Origin: Natrononativus amylolyticus
GTDB lineage: Archaea > Halobacteriota > Halobacteria > Halobacteriales > Natrialbaceae
DNA: 64,000 nucleotides
Assembly (NCBI RefSeq): GCF_024362525.1
Contig: NZ_CP101458.1
Coordinates: forward strand, 1,674,001 to 1,738,000
Reading direction: 5' to 3'
In this document: positions 44,598 through 54,325 of the stretch, piece by piece
Layout: every line of letters begins with the position of its first letter
How positions within the stretch are numbered: position 1 is the stretch's first letter
Made by a program: the position numbers and the translations under genes
Notes under the pieces: model-generated
Told to the model about the DNA's origin: nothing
The model's input: the letters and a program-made list of their open reading frames with translations, nothing else
Databases searched by the model: none

Positions 44598-45836
44598 TCA
44601 GGACTCGTACTCGATCGTGTCCTCGACGTCGTAGCCGTCGGCGCTGTAGCGACCGATGTCGTAGGTGACGGCCACCGGGTCGCCGTTGTCGTCGAACTCG
44701 ACGGGACCGGACGCACCGCGATACTGGATCTCGTCGCCGTTGGCGGCCATCTCGAGGCCCTCGTCGAGGTTTCCGGGACCGACCTCCTCGCCGTCTGGGT
44801 TGGCCACTTCGCGGATGTTGTCCGCGATCGCGGGGCCGTCGACCTCGCCGGCGCGGAGCGTCGCGAGGATGTGCACCGCCGTCGCGTCGTACGCCTGCGC
44901 GTTGAAGACGCCGGGTTCGCGACCGAACTCGTCCTCGTACAGGCCGATGAAGTCGTCCCGTCCGTCACCGCGGGCCGACGGCGCCGTCCCGATCACGTTC
45001 TCCATCGGGTTGTCGACCTGACCGGGCAGCGACGGGTCGATGAGGCCGTCGGGGACGAGGATCGTCGTCCCGTCGTCGAAGTCGGAGTAGAAGTTCCGGA
45101 AGATGACCTGACCGCTCTCCGGGTAGCCGACGACCATCAGCAGGTCGGGTTCCTCCCCGACCGTGCTCTCGAGTTCGGAGTCGTACGACGGCTGCTCGGG
45201 CTCGAACGGAACCTCCGCGATGACTTCCGAGCCGCGGTCCTCACAGCCGGCGACGAACTCGTCGTTCAGTCCCTGGCCGTAGTCGTTGTTCAGGTACATC
45301 GTGGCGATCTCGTCCGCGTCCTCGCGCTCGACGGCGATCTCGGCCATGGCGTCGCCCTGCCACGCGTCGCTCGGCGCGGTACGCAGCAGCCACCGTCCGT
45401 CCATGTCGGTGATCGCGGGGGACGTACTCGCCGGCGAGATCGCGACGACCTCGTTGGGGATCCAGACGTCCTCCGCACAGGTGATCGTCACGGCCGAGGA
45501 CGCCGCACCCGTAACCGACGGATACCCCGCGTCGAGCAGCGCCTGCGCGCGGTCGACCCCGACGTCGGGGGTCGTTTCCGTGTCCTCACGCCGGAGGTCG
45601 ATGGTGAAGTCGGCTCCGTCGTTCTCGAGCTGGATACCCGGAAGCTCGGCGGCGTCGGCGATTGGCGTCCCCAGGTCACCGAGGTCACCCGACTCGGGCT
45701 GGAGAATGCCGACCATCGCGTCCGCATCGTCCCCGTTGTCGCCGCCGCCGATCGCGTCCAAACAGCCAGCGATCGAGAACGTTCCCGTCGCACCGATTCC
45801 AGCAAGCACCCTCCGTCTACTGACATGCCGTGCCAT
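44598..45836 (-). CDS. livJ: Branched-chain amino acid ABC transporter substrate-binding lipoprotein
   Basis: A 412-residue periplasmic-binding-protein type I receptor, exported by Tat as a lipoprotein: twin Arg in HVSRRRVLAGIGATG and lipobox SIAGC with Cys25. The body has the Leu/Ile/Val-binding fold, with VGILQPESGDLG at the start and SSAVTITCAEDVW, TMYLNNDYGQG and FNAQAYDATAVH further on. It belongs functionally with the convergent livHMGF genes. The start is ATG 45836, set by the TATA box about 24 bases upstream. Confidence 0.92.
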   Translation of the reverse strand: MARHVSRRRVLAGIGATGTFSIAGCLDAIGGGDNGDDADAMVGILQPESGDLGDLGTPIADAAELPGIQLENDGADFTIDLRREDTETTPDVGVDRAQALLDAGYPSVTGAASSAVTITCAEDVWIPNEVVAISPASTSPAITDMDGRWLLRTAPSDAWQGDAMAEIAVEREDADEIATMYLNNDYGQGLNDEFVAGCEDRGSEVIAEVPFEPEQPSYDSELESTVGEEPDLLMVVGYPESGQVIFRNFYSDFDDGTTILVPDGLIDPSLPGQVDNPMENVIGTAPSARGDGRDDFIGLYEDEFGREPGVFNAQAYDATAVHILATLRAGEVDGPAIADNIREVANPDGEEVGPGNLDEGLEMAANGDEIQYRGASGPVEFDDNGDPVAVTYDIGRYSADGYDVEDTIEYES

Positions 45837-45854
45837 AGGTGACAATGGAGTGTA

Positions 45855-45866
45855 GTAATATAAAGA
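45855..45866 (-). promoter_or_regulatory. TATA box of substrate-binding protein gene
   Basis: On the minus strand the site reads CTCTTTATATTA, centred about 24 bases before the ATG at 45836, indicating a leaderless transcript. Confidence 0.5.
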
Positions 45867-46069
45867 GTTTATGTGAATCATCCGCATGACCCGGGGTCAC
45901 AGTGGATTCTATCGGATACGTCTGGTAAGACCGAAATTATGTGTTCGCTGCATACAGTTCGCGAGAGGGGAACGGTCAACGGGTGGCCCGCGGAAGCGCA
46001 CGCCGGGGAGTCCGAATTACAGAACGCTTTTCATTTGCCTCGCCGTTTCTCCGCCAGATGAACGTGTTC

Positions 46070-46076
46070 GGGAGGG
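46070..46076 (+). promoter_or_regulatory. Shine-Dalgarno site before carboxyltransferase gene
   Basis: GGGAGGG lies seven bases before the ATG at 46084. This gene therefore seems to have a real leader, unlike most others here, and the site selects ATG 46084 over the long upstream reading from 45886. Confidence 0.5.
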
Positions 46077-46083
46077 ATCGACC

Positions 46084-47634
46084 ATGACGATGGAGGATCG
46101 AATCGAGGAACTCGAGGAGCTCCGTGAGGAGGCGTTACTCGGTGGCGGTGAGAAGCGAATCGAGCGCCAGCACGAGAAGGGGAAGATGACCGCCCGCGAA
46201 CGGATCGACTACTTCCTCGACGAAGGGACGTTCACCGAATTCGATCAGCTTCGAACCCACCAGACGAGCAACTTCGGGATGGAAGAGCGGAAGGTCCTCG
46301 GTGACGGCGTCGTGACGGGTTACGGCGAGGTCGACGGCCGTACCGTCTTCGTCTTCGCACACGACTTCACCGTCTTCGGCGGCTCGCTCGGCGAGGTGTT
46401 CGCCGAGAAGATCACCAAGGTGATGGACATGGCGATGGAGGTCGGCGCCCCGATCGTCGGGCTCAACGATTCGGCGGGGGCGCGGATCCAGGAGGGCGTC
46501 AAGAGCCTGGCCGGCTTCACCGAAATCTTCCGGCGCAACCAGGAGGCTAGCGGCGTCGTGCCCCAAATCTCTGCGATCATGGGTCCTTGTGCCGGCGGCG
46601 CCGTCTACTCGCCGTCGATTACGGATTTCATCTTCATGGTGAAGGACACGAGCCACATGTACATCACCGGCCCCGGCGTGACGAAGACGGTCACCGGCGA
46701 GGACGTCACCCACGAGGAGCTGGGCGGAGCGATGACCCACGCCGGTAAGACCGGCGTCGCCCAGTTCGCCTGCCAGTCCGAAGAACAGGCCCTCGACGAC
46801 ATCAAGCGCCTCCTCTCGTACCTCCCGCAGAACAACGTCGAGGACCCCCCGCGGGTCGACCCCTGGGACGACCCGGATCGGCGCGACGACCAGCTGAAAT
46901 CGATCGTTCCGGACAGCCCACAGAAGCCCTACGACATGACGAACGTCATCGACAGCGTGGTCGACGAGGGCTCGTTCTTCGAGGTGGCGGAGAACTTCGC
47001 GAAGAACATCGTCGTCGGCTTCGGCCGCCTCGACGGTCGCTCCGTGGGGCTCGTGGCGAACCAGCCCCGCGTCAACGCCGGTACGCTCACCGTCGACGCC
47101 TCGATGAAGGGATCGCGGTTCGTTCGCTTCTGTGACTCCTTCAACATCCCCATCGTCACCTTCGTCGACGTCCCCGGCTACATGCCCGGCACCGACCAGG
47201 AACACAGCGGCATCATCCGCCACGGCGCGAAACTGCTCTACGCGTACTCCGAGGCCACCGTTCCGCTGCTGACGGTCATCACGCGCAAGGCCTACGGCGG
47301 CGCCTACTGCGTGATGGCCTCGAAAAATCTCGGCGCCGACGTCAACTACGCCTGGCCGACCGCCGAGATCGCCGTCATGGGTCCCCAGGGCGCGGTCAAT
47401 ATCCTCTACCGGGAGGAACTCGCCGAGTCCGACGATCCCGACGCCCTGCGCGACGAACTCATCGAGGAGTACCGCGAGGAGTTCGCCAACCCATACACGG
47501 CGACGGACAAGGGTTTCCTCGACGACGTCATCCACCCGACCGAAACCCGCCTTCGTCTGATCGACGACCTCGAGATGCTCGAGACGAAGCGCGAACGGAA
47601 CCCGGACAAGAAACACGGCAACATCCCGCTCTGA
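46084..47634 (+). CDS. pccB: Acyl-CoA (propionyl/acetyl-CoA) carboxylase, carboxyltransferase subunit
   Basis: A 516-residue carboxyltransferase beta subunit that moves CO2 from carboxybiotin onto propionyl-CoA or acetyl-CoA. Oxyanion-hole loops are present as [17 protein letters not shown] in the N-terminal half and [15 protein letters not shown] in the C-terminal half, with [19 protein letters not shown] between. A Shine-Dalgarno GGGAGGG is seven bases upstream. In haloarchaea the enzyme feeds the 3-hydroxypropionate-type and polyhydroxyalkanoate precursor pathways. It shares one base with the next gene, which is the small subunit. Confidence 0.94.
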   Translation: MTMEDRIEELEELREEALLGGGEKRIERQHEKGKMTARERIDYFLDEGTFTEFDQLRTHQTSNFGMEERKVLGDGVVTGYGEVDGRTVFVFAHDFTVFGGSLGEVFAEKITKVMDMAMEVGAPIVGLNDSAGARIQEGVKSLAGFTEIFRRNQEASGVVPQISAIMGPCAGGAVYSPSITDFIFMVKDTSHMYITGPGVTKTVTGEDVTHEELGGAMTHAGKTGVAQFACQSEEQALDDIKRLLSYLPQNNVEDPPRVDPWDDPDRRDDQLKSIVPDSPQKPYDMTNVIDSVVDEGSFFEVAENFAKNIVVGFGRLDGRSVGLVANQPRVNAGTLTVDASMKGSRFVRFCDSFNIPIVTFVDVPGYMPGTDQEHSGIIRHGAKLLYAYSEATVPLLTVITRKAYGGAYCVMASKNLGADVNYAWPTAEIAVMGPQGAVNILYREELAESDDPDALRDELIEEYREEFANPYTATDKGFLDDVIHPTETRLRLIDDLEMLETKRERNPDKKHGNIPL

Positions 47635-47930
47635 TGGTCCGCAACGCAGACGCCGCGGAGACGCCTCCCGACCGCCTCGCCGAGGGCGTCTCCCTCGAGA
47701 TCCCTGACGACGCCGACCCCGAGGAGGCGGCGGCCATCGCTGCGGCGATCGGCGCTCACCTCCGCGACCTCGAACTCGTGGCCGCCGAGGACGGCGACGA
47801 AGCGGGATGGGAGGGCAAGCGGTGGGCCTACGCCGGCCGCCTTCGGATACAGCAAGGACGCGCCGCGCGCGTGCCGACGACGGCGCCGACGGACCCGTGG
47901 GCCGCCGCCGGACGGACGGACCGGTTTTGA
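47634..47930 (+). CDS. pccX: PccX-like small carboxylase subunit (acc operon protein)
   Basis: A 98-residue acidic protein that follows the carboxyltransferase gene directly, sharing one base (TGATG). It resembles the small subunit PccX, known in Haloferax as needed for carboxylase activity. The core reads [20 protein letters not shown], then [13 protein letters not shown] and a conserved-looking tail ([16 protein letters not shown]). Between the helix and the tail the middle is Asp/Glu-rich. Naming rests on position and pattern rather than a full comparison. Confidence 0.75.
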   Translation: MVRNADAAETPPDRLAEGVSLEIPDDADPEEAAAIAAAIGAHLRDLELVAAEDGDEAGWEGKRWAYAGRLRIQQGRAARVPTTAPTDPWAAAGRTDRF

Positions 47931-48088
47931 GACAGTCGGCATTTCCACGGGTGAACGTCATCGCGGGTTCGACACTGGACCGATTTCCCTTCTGAGAGGT
48001 GTCGGAGACGTCCTCACAGCCATCTCCGCGGTCGATCTATCGTCCCCGGCGTGTGAGAATTATGCACCTTGTCGTCGAACTCCGTACA

Positions 48089-48838
48089 ATGACCGTCGAT
48101 TCATCCCCCACCCTAGACGTGAGCGAGTACTACAGCTCAGACGAAGTCGTTGCGGAGTACTCGTCGGCGGCCGAGAACGGACTGAGCGACATCGAACGGA
48201 CAGTTATCGACACGTACTTCACCGACGAGGATGCGACAGTCCTCGATCTGGGTTGTGGGGCCGGCCGAACGACGACCGTGCTCAGTCAAAGGGGATTCGA
48301 CGTGATTGGCCTGGATCTAGTACGCTCGCTCGTCGATCGGGCGAAAACGACTTCTTCGGGAATAGAGTTCGTCACCGGCAACGCCTGTTCGCTCCCCTTC
48401 GAGAGCGAATCGTTCGAATACGTCCTGTTTTCGTGGAACGGAATCGACCACATCAACCCCGAAGAGCTTCGATACTGGGCCCTTCAAGAGGTTCACCGGG
48501 TGCTAAAACCCGATGGCGTGTTCGCCTTTAGCACGCACAACTTCTGGAGCGCGTTCGTGATCCGATCGTTCGACGTCAAGGGGGTACAGCGGTTCGTCGA
48601 GTTCTGGGTCCAGAACCTGCGACGCGGACAGATAATTTCGAAATACAAGATCAGCAATAATTTCTCTATAGATTCGGTGAAAATATACTACATTCGGCCG
48701 CGCGCGCAAAAACAACAGCTTCGAAACTGCGGATTCGATCCGCTCCGAATTGTGCGGCCCGGCGGCCCCCTCCAGCGGTGGTTCGATCACCCGTATTACG
48801 TTGCGCGTAAAATAGACAGATGCGATATCGGGGCGTAA
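48089..48838 (+). CDS. SAM-dependent methyltransferase (class I)
   Basis: A 249-residue Rossmann-type methyltransferase. Motif I is VLDLGCGAGRTTTVL (51-65), followed by VIGLDLVRSLVDRA, and VLFSWNGIDHINPEEL in the post-motif IV region. The substrate is unknown. The coding DNA is clearly AT-richer than all neighbours, most strongly around 48640-48720 (AAAATATACTACATTC). ATG 48089 follows a TATA-like GAGAATTATGC by about 29 bases, so it has its own promoter. It sits between pccX and the biotin carboxylase gene, which normally lie close together, and looks like a late insertion. Confidence 0.85.
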   Translation: MTVDSSPTLDVSEYYSSDEVVAEYSSAAENGLSDIERTVIDTYFTDEDATVLDLGCGAGRTTTVLSQRGFDVIGLDLVRSLVDRAKTTSSGIEFVTGNACSLPFESESFEYVLFSWNGIDHINPEELRYWALQEVHRVLKPDGVFAFSTHNFWSAFVIRSFDVKGVQRFVEFWVQNLRRGQIISKYKISNNFSIDSVKIYYIRPRAQKQQLRNCGFDPLRIVRPGGPLQRWFDHPYYVARKIDRCDIGA

Positions 48839-48997
48839 CCAGCCTCGGGAACGGCACTGCGGCGAACGAACACGTGAGCGCGCCGTCGCTCTACAATCTC
48901 AGGGCAGCCATGAAGGTGTAAACGATACTATAAACAGTGGTTGACGGTCCCGGTTACGAAAAAGTAAGGTAGCGCCCCTTCGAGGGTTCGAACAGGA

Positions 48998-50791
48998 ATG
49001 TTCCGGAAGGTTCTCGTGGCCAACCGCGGCGAGATCGCTGTTCGAGTAATGCGGGCGTGTGAGGAGTTGAACGTCGGAACCGTCGCGATCTACTCGGAGG
49101 CCGACTCGGAGTCGGGGCACGTCAGGTACGCCGACGAGGCGTACAACGTCGGACCGGCGCGAGCAGCCGACTCGTACCTCGACCACGAGGCGGTCCTCGA
49201 GGCCGCACGGAAGGCCGACGCCGACGCGATCCACCCCGGCTACGGCTTCCTCGCGGAGAACGCCGCGTTCGCCGCGAAGGTCGAAGCCGAAGACGGCATC
49301 ACCTGGATCGGCCCCTCGAGCGAGTCGATGGAGACGCTGGGCGAGAAGACGAAAGCCCGGCGCGTGATGGCCGACGCCGACGTCCCGATCGTTCCCGGCA
49401 CCACGGACCCGGTCACCGATCCCGACGAAGTTCGGGCGTTCGGCGACGAACACGGCTATCCCATCGCGATCAAGGCAGAAGGCGGCGGCGGCGGTCGCGG
49501 AATGAAGGTCGTCGAAGACGAGAGCGAGGTCGCAGACCAGCTCGAGAGCGCCCGACGCGAGGGAGAGGCCTATTTCGACAACGACTCGGTGTACCTCGAG
49601 CGCTACCTCGAGGCGCCCCGTCACATCGAGGTCCAGATCATCGCCGACCAGCAGGGCAACGTCCGCCACCTCGGCGAGCGGGACTGCTCACTCCAGCGCC
49701 GTCACCAGAAGGTCATCGAGGAGGGCCCCTCACCGGCGCTCGACGACGATATGCGCGAGCGGATCGGCGAGGCCGCCCGCCGCGGGGTCAAGGCCTCCGA
49801 CTACGTCAACGCCGGCACCGTGGAGTTCCTGGTCGAGGGCGGCGAGTTCTACTTCCTCGAGGTCAACACCCGTATCCAGGTCGAACACTGCGTCACCGAG
49901 GAGATCACGGGCATCGACATCGTGAAGTGGCAGATCCGCGTCGCCGCGGGCGAGGAACTCGGCTTCAGCCAGGACGACGTCGAGATCGACGGCCACGCGA
50001 TGGAGTTCCGGATCAACGCAGAGAACGCCGCCAAGGAGTTCCAGCCCGCCCCCGGCGGGAAACTCACGACGTACGACCCGCCGGGTGGCGTCGGCGTTCG
50101 CCTCGACGACGCGCTCCGTCAGGGCGATACGATCGTCACCGACTACGACTCGATGATCGCGAAGCTCATCGTCCACGGCGAGGACCGCGACGAGTGTATC
50201 GCCCGCTCGCTGCGGGCGCTCCGCGAGTACGACATCGAGGGCGTGACGACCATCGTGCCGTTCCACCGGCTGATGCTCACGGACGAGACGTTCGTCGCCG
50301 GCGAGCACACGACGAAGTACCTGGACGAGGAACTCGACCGGAGTCGCCTCGAGGAGGCCCAGGAACAGTGGGGCACCGAAGAAACCGCTTCCGGCGACGA
50401 CGAGGAGGTCGTCGAGCGCGAGTTCACCGTCGAGGTCAACGGCAAGCGCTTCGAGGTCAACTTAGAGGAGCGCGGCGCGGCGACGCTGCCGACCGCGAGC
50501 GGCGGTGAGGGCAGTAGCGGCCGACCCGAGCCTGCCGGCGGCGACTCGGGCGGCTCCGAGGCCGCGATCGAAGGCGACGGCGAGCGGGTCGCCGCGGAGA
50601 TGCAGGGGACGATCCTCTCCGTCGAGGTCGAGGAGGGCGAGGAGGTTGCGGCGGGCGACGTGCTCGTCGTCCTCGAGGCGATGAAGATGGAAAACGACAT
50701 CGTCGCCTCCCGCGGCGGCACGGTGACCCAGATCGCCGTGAGCGAGGGCGAGAGCGTCGACATGGGCGATCCGCTGGTCGTCCTCGAGTAA
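48998..50791 (+). CDS. pccA: Acyl-CoA carboxylase, biotin carboxylase + BCCP subunit
   Basis: A 597-residue fused biotin carboxylase and biotin carrier protein. The ATP-grasp part begins [19 protein letters not shown], has [14 protein letters not shown] as the Gly-rich ATP loop, [16 protein letters not shown], and [14 protein letters not shown] as the catalytic loop. A flexible Gly/Ser/Glu linker (about residues 495-525) precedes the biotinyl domain, which has EAMKMEN with Lys563 as biotin site. It works with the carboxyltransferase 1.4 kb upstream. The gap before it carries TATA-like CTATAAAC at 48929-48936. Confidence 0.94.
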   Translation: MFRKVLVANRGEIAVRVMRACEELNVGTVAIYSEADSESGHVRYADEAYNVGPARAADSYLDHEAVLEAARKADADAIHPGYGFLAENAAFAAKVEAEDGITWIGPSSESMETLGEKTKARRVMADADVPIVPGTTDPVTDPDEVRAFGDEHGYPIAIKAEGGGGGRGMKVVEDESEVADQLESARREGEAYFDNDSVYLERYLEAPRHIEVQIIADQQGNVRHLGERDCSLQRRHQKVIEEGPSPALDDDMRERIGEAARRGVKASDYVNAGTVEFLVEGGEFYFLEVNTRIQVEHCVTEEITGIDIVKWQIRVAAGEELGFSQDDVEIDGHAMEFRINAENAAKEFQPAPGGKLTTYDPPGGVGVRLDDALRQGDTIVTDYDSMIAKLIVHGEDRDECIARSLRALREYDIEGVTTIVPFHRLMLTDETFVAGEHTTKYLDEELDRSRLEEAQEQWGTEETASGDDEEVVEREFTVEVNGKRFEVNLEERGAATLPTASGGEGSSGRPEPAGGDSGGSEAAIEGDGERVAAEMQGTILSVEVEEGEEVAAGDVLVVLEAMKMENDIVASRGGTVTQIAVSEGESVDMGDPLVVLE

Positions 50792-50849
50792 GGCGGAACC
50801 GGTCAGTTTCTCGCAGTCGGGACCGATCAGGACGGATGCCGGGTTCACG

Positions 50850-50859
50850 CATTTATTTC
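50850..50859 (+). promoter_or_regulatory. TATA box of amino-acid permease gene
   Basis: CATTTATTTC is centred about 25 bases before the ATG at 50879 and supports a leaderless transcript for the permease-UspA pair. Confidence 0.45.
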
Positions 50860-50878
50860 TCGGCGGTGAACGGACAGT

Positions 50879-52282
50879 ATGGCCGACAGTAACGCCCCGT
50901 CGTCGGAGGTCGCCGTCACCGACGAGGCGACGCGTCACGAGGGCGGGACCGAACTCGAGCGGACGATCGGACTCACCGGTGGGCTCTCGATCGGCGTCGG
51001 GACGATGATCGGCGCGGGTATCTTCGTCTTTCCCGGCCTCGCCGCAGGACAGGCGGGACCGGCCGCCGCGCTCTCGTTCGCCATCGGTGCGGTGATCGCG
51101 CTGTTCGTCGCGTTACCGACCTCTGAGCTGGCGACCGCGATGCCACGGAGCGGCGGCGGCTACTACTTCATCTCCCGCGGGCTAGGTCCGCTGCTCGGCG
51201 CGGTCGTCGGGATCAGCCTCTGGCTGGGGCTCGTCTTCGCCTCGGCGTTCTACCTCGTCGGCTTCGGCGAGTACGCGCTCGCGGTGCTCGTCGAGGCGGG
51301 CGTTCCGGTCGGCGGACGCGGGACTATCGTGGCCGCCCTCGGCGTGTTCGGCGGGGTCGCCCTGACGGCGATGAGCATCGGCGGCACCGAGAACACGACC
51401 GCGCTCCAGAACGCCATCGTCGGGCTGTTACTCGTCATCCTCGTGTTGTTTCTCGCCTACGGCGCGCTCGATTCGCTGGGCGTGGTCGGCGGCGAGACGG
51501 TGCCCGAGCGGTTCGCCCCCTACGGTGCGTTCCCGATCCTGACGACCGCGGCCCTGGTGTTCACCTCCTATCTCGGCTTCGCGCAGGTCGCGACCGTCGC
51601 CGGCGAGATCACCGACCCCGGCCGCAACCTCCCTCTCGCGATGGTCGGCTCGGTCGTCATCGTCGGGGTGTTCTACGTCGCCACCATCTTCGTCGCGACG
51701 AGCGCGCTCGGCAGCGAGGCCCTCGAGGCGGCGGGCGAAACCGCGATCGTCGAGGTGGCCCGCGAGTTCTTCGGGCTTCCCGGCGCGATCGCGATCCTGC
51801 TCGCGGGGCTGCTGGCGACCGTCTCCTCGGCCAACGCTTCGATCCTCTCGGCGTCGCGGGCGCTGTACGCGACCAGCCGCGACGCGCTCGTTCCGCCGCA
51901 GGCGAGCCGCGTCAACCTGAAGTACGGGACCCCCCACGTCGCCCTGGTGCTCGTCGGTGGCCCCGTCGTCGTGCTGGTCGCGACCGGACAGACCGAGCTG
52001 CTCGCCGAAGTCGCCTCGTTTCTCCACCTGGTGATGTACGGGCTGATCTGCGTGACGCTGCTCGTCTTGCGCCGTCGCGATCCCGACTGGTATCGGCCCA
52101 GTTACACCGTTCCGGGATACCCGTTAGTTCCGATCGTCGGCGCGCTCGCGAGTTTCGGGCTGATCGCGTTCATGCAACCGTTCTCTCTGATCATCGGCGT
52201 CGCCGTAGTCGCCGGAGCCGTCGCCTGGTACATCTATTACGCTCGAGACGTAACGTTCGAGGAAGGTGTCTCAGATGAGTGA
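50879..52282 (+). CDS. APC family amino acid permease
   Basis: A 467-residue amino acid/polyamine/organocation transporter with 12 predicted helices. The first helix contains the family signature [17 protein letters not shown] (about residues 39-55), where the backbone binds the amino group of the substrate. [21 protein letters not shown] follows. A soluble N-terminal stretch of about 30 residues precedes the first helix. Its stop lies inside the next gene (8-base overlap), and that gene encodes a UspA protein, a pairing seen in other haloarchaea. Confidence 0.9.
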   Translation: MADSNAPSSEVAVTDEATRHEGGTELERTIGLTGGLSIGVGTMIGAGIFVFPGLAAGQAGPAAALSFAIGAVIALFVALPTSELATAMPRSGGGYYFISRGLGPLLGAVVGISLWLGLVFASAFYLVGFGEYALAVLVEAGVPVGGRGTIVAALGVFGGVALTAMSIGGTENTTALQNAIVGLLLVILVLFLAYGALDSLGVVGGETVPERFAPYGAFPILTTAALVFTSYLGFAQVATVAGEITDPGRNLPLAMVGSVVIVGVFYVATIFVATSALGSEALEAAGETAIVEVAREFFGLPGAIAILLAGLLATVSSANASILSASRALYATSRDALVPPQASRVNLKYGTPHVALVLVGGPVVVLVATGQTELLAEVASFLHLVMYGLICVTLLVLRRRDPDWYRPSYTVPGYPLVPIVGALASFGLIAFMQPFSLIIGVAVVAGAVAWYIYYARDVTFEEGVSDE

Positions 52283-53015
52283 GAACGACGGCCACAGGGT
52301 GTTGATCCCCGTCGAGATCCTTCGCGGACAGACGATACCCGATGCCGTCATCGAGACGTTCGCGTCGGTTCCGGTCGTCCTGCTCGGCTACCACAAGATT
52401 CCCGAGCAGACCGCTCCGAGCCAGGCCCGCCTCCAGTTCGAGGAGAAGGCCCAGACCGAACTGGCCGAACTCGAAGCGGTGTTCGAGGAGACCGGCGGCG
52501 ACATTACGACCCGGCTGGTGTTCACTCACAAACCGATGAAGACCTTCGAGCGGATCGCCGTCGAACTCGACTGCGATTCGATCCTCCTGCTCAACCCGGC
52601 ACCCAGGCTCGAACGCGTCCTGGTCCCGATTCGCGGCGACGTCAACATCGAGCACATCGGCCGCCTCGTCGGCCGCGTGATGGCCGGCACGCACGCGGAG
52701 GTGACGCTCCTGCACGTCGCGCCGGAGGACGACCTGCGGCAGTCGGGCACCGAACTTCTCGAGAGTGCAGGGCAGGTCCTGCAAAACACCGGGGTTCCGG
52801 AGCCGTGGATCGGGAAGGAGGTCGTCGTCGACGACGACCCGCTCGAGGTGATTCTGGAGGCGGCCGACGACCACGACATGGTCGTTCTGGGCGAGGATCG
52901 CCCCTCGGTTCAGGATCTGATCTTCGGCGATACGTCCGAGCGCGTCGCCGAGAGCGCCGTCTGTCCGGTGCTGGTGGTTCGCCGTCGCTACCTCGAGCCG
53001 GAGACGGAGACGTAG
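52275..53015 (+). CDS. Universal stress protein, tandem UspA domains
   Basis: A 246-residue protein made of two UspA-like folds in tandem: residues about 10-107 ([20 protein letters not shown]; weaker, without the nucleotide loop) and about 110-237. In the second, VVLGEDRP leads into [18 protein letters not shown], which matches the end of the G-2x-G-9x-G(S/T) ATP loop. It overlaps the permease by 8 bases and probably regulates it in response to nucleotide state. The start is ATG 52275. Confidence 0.88.
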   Translation: MSENDGHRVLIPVEILRGQTIPDAVIETFASVPVVLLGYHKIPEQTAPSQARLQFEEKAQTELAELEAVFEETGGDITTRLVFTHKPMKTFERIAVELDCDSILLLNPAPRLERVLVPIRGDVNIEHIGRLVGRVMAGTHAEVTLLHVAPEDDLRQSGTELLESAGQVLQNTGVPEPWIGKEVVVDDDPLEVILEAADDHDMVVLGEDRPSVQDLIFGDTSERVAESAVCPVLVVRRRYLEPETET

Positions 53016-53026
53016 CGGTCGACGGC

Positions 53027-54274
53027 TCACACCCGTTCGCGGAGCGCCCAGACGTCCTCGGCCGGCTCGAGGCGGTGCGGTTCCGCTCCGCGGTCGGTGA
53101 GAATCCCCGCGTGGTACAGCATCGCCTTTAACTGGAACACCGTCGGTGAGTGGTAAATCTCCCCGTCGGCGAGCGCCTCGCGGCGGAGATCGCCGTTCGT
53201 ATCCAGCGCCCGCCGCCGAGCCGCCTCCGTCCCTCGCACGAACAGTTCGATCGTAAACGTGGGGTGGAGGACGTGGAGGTACTCGACGAGGTCGACCAGC
53301 GTCGGCTCGGCGACGCCGTCGGCGTGGAGCGCCTCGAGCTCCCCGACCAGCAGCTCGGTCGCCGGATAGGCGAAGACGACGCGCCGAGCGAGTTCGCCCC
53401 AGGCGGGTGCGAGCTCGACGAACCGCTTTCGAGAGCGGTACCAGTCGGCGAACGTCTCGAGGGCCGCCCGCGCCGAGCCGTGGTGGCGAACGCCGAACCG
53501 GACGACCTCTCGCCCGAGCGGTGTCAGCTCCGGACCGGTGGACGTCTCCGCTACGAGCCCGAGAAACGCCGCGCCGCGGCGAGCCTCGTCGACGGCGCCG
53601 ACGACGCGGTACGCCGCGAGGGCGTCGGCCGTCGGCTCCTCGAGGACGTGCGCGAGCGGGTAGCCGAGGTAGTTCTTCGGGTGGTTCAGCCCGAACGACT
53701 GGTCCGTGACGCCCTGGGCGCTCGCCTGGAACCGGATGGCGTTCGCGTCGGTCGTCGACCGCGCACCGACGACTCGCGGCGTCTCGAGCGCCGACACCTG
53801 CCCCGCCGCGGAGACGCCGAGAACGCCGACGTTGAGTTCGCGAGCCAGGGTTCGATCGGTCTGTGAGATCGCCTCGAGCGGCGCGGCGAGGTACACGGCG
53901 TTCGCCTCGTGGAGGCGCTCGTACGCCTGGACGATCCCCCGGTGGGTGTCGACACCCCCGCCCGCGGTGTACCCCTTGGCCTCGACGGCGACCAGCGGCG
54001 GCGTCTTCCCGAGTCGGTCGACGGCGAGGAGGTCCGACTCGAGGCGACCCACGCCGACGAGATCGGGGTAGCCGCCGCCGAGATCGACGCGGTTGAACGG
54101 TGCGAGCGTCTCGCGGACGGATTCCGCGATCGGCTCCGTCTCGAGCCAGCGGTCGGTCGCGAACTGCGTGTCGACGACCGCGTACGTTCCCGGCGCGTCC
54201 GCCTCGGGAAACAGGCGTCGCTTCGTGTGTGCGAGGACGTGGGGCTCGGACAGTGACGCGGGCGCCGACGACAT
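53027..54274 (-). CDS. Uncharacterised protein with PD-(D/E)XK nuclease signature
   Basis: A 415-residue cytosolic protein. The N-terminal third looks like a restriction-endonuclease-like fold: NRVDLGGGYPDLVGVGRL with D71, then VAVEAKGYT with E98 and K100. The spacing of 27 residues between PD and ExK fits. IVQAYERLHEANAVYLAAPL would be the helix and strand after the core. The rest (about residues 200-415) is helical, with a likely winged-helix segment at AFLGLVAETSTGPELTPLGR. No methyltransferase or other restriction partner is adjacent. It may cut or bind nucleic acid. Start ATG 54274. Confidence 0.6.
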   Translation of the reverse strand: MSSAPASLSEPHVLAHTKRRLFPEADAPGTYAVVDTQFATDRWLETEPIAESVRETLAPFNRVDLGGGYPDLVGVGRLESDLLAVDRLGKTPPLVAVEAKGYTAGGGVDTHRGIVQAYERLHEANAVYLAAPLEAISQTDRTLARELNVGVLGVSAAGQVSALETPRVVGARSTTDANAIRFQASAQGVTDQSFGLNHPKNYLGYPLAHVLEEPTADALAAYRVVGAVDEARRGAAFLGLVAETSTGPELTPLGREVVRFGVRHHGSARAALETFADWYRSRKRFVELAPAWGELARRVVFAYPATELLVGELEALHADGVAEPTLVDLVEYLHVLHPTFTIELFVRGTEAARRRALDTNGDLRREALADGEIYHSPTVFQLKAMLYHAGILTDRGAEPHRLEPAEDVWALRERV

Positions 54275-54325
54275 ACTCCTCGTTTCGCCGAGGAGGCCTT
54301 GAACCTTCAGGTCCGCTGGCCGGTT

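Noticed and set aside
45873-46061. 62-codon frame upstream of pccB and the long reading of pccB from 45886
   Set aside because: A Shine-Dalgarno site selects ATG 46084, and the upstream residues are not carboxyltransferase-like.
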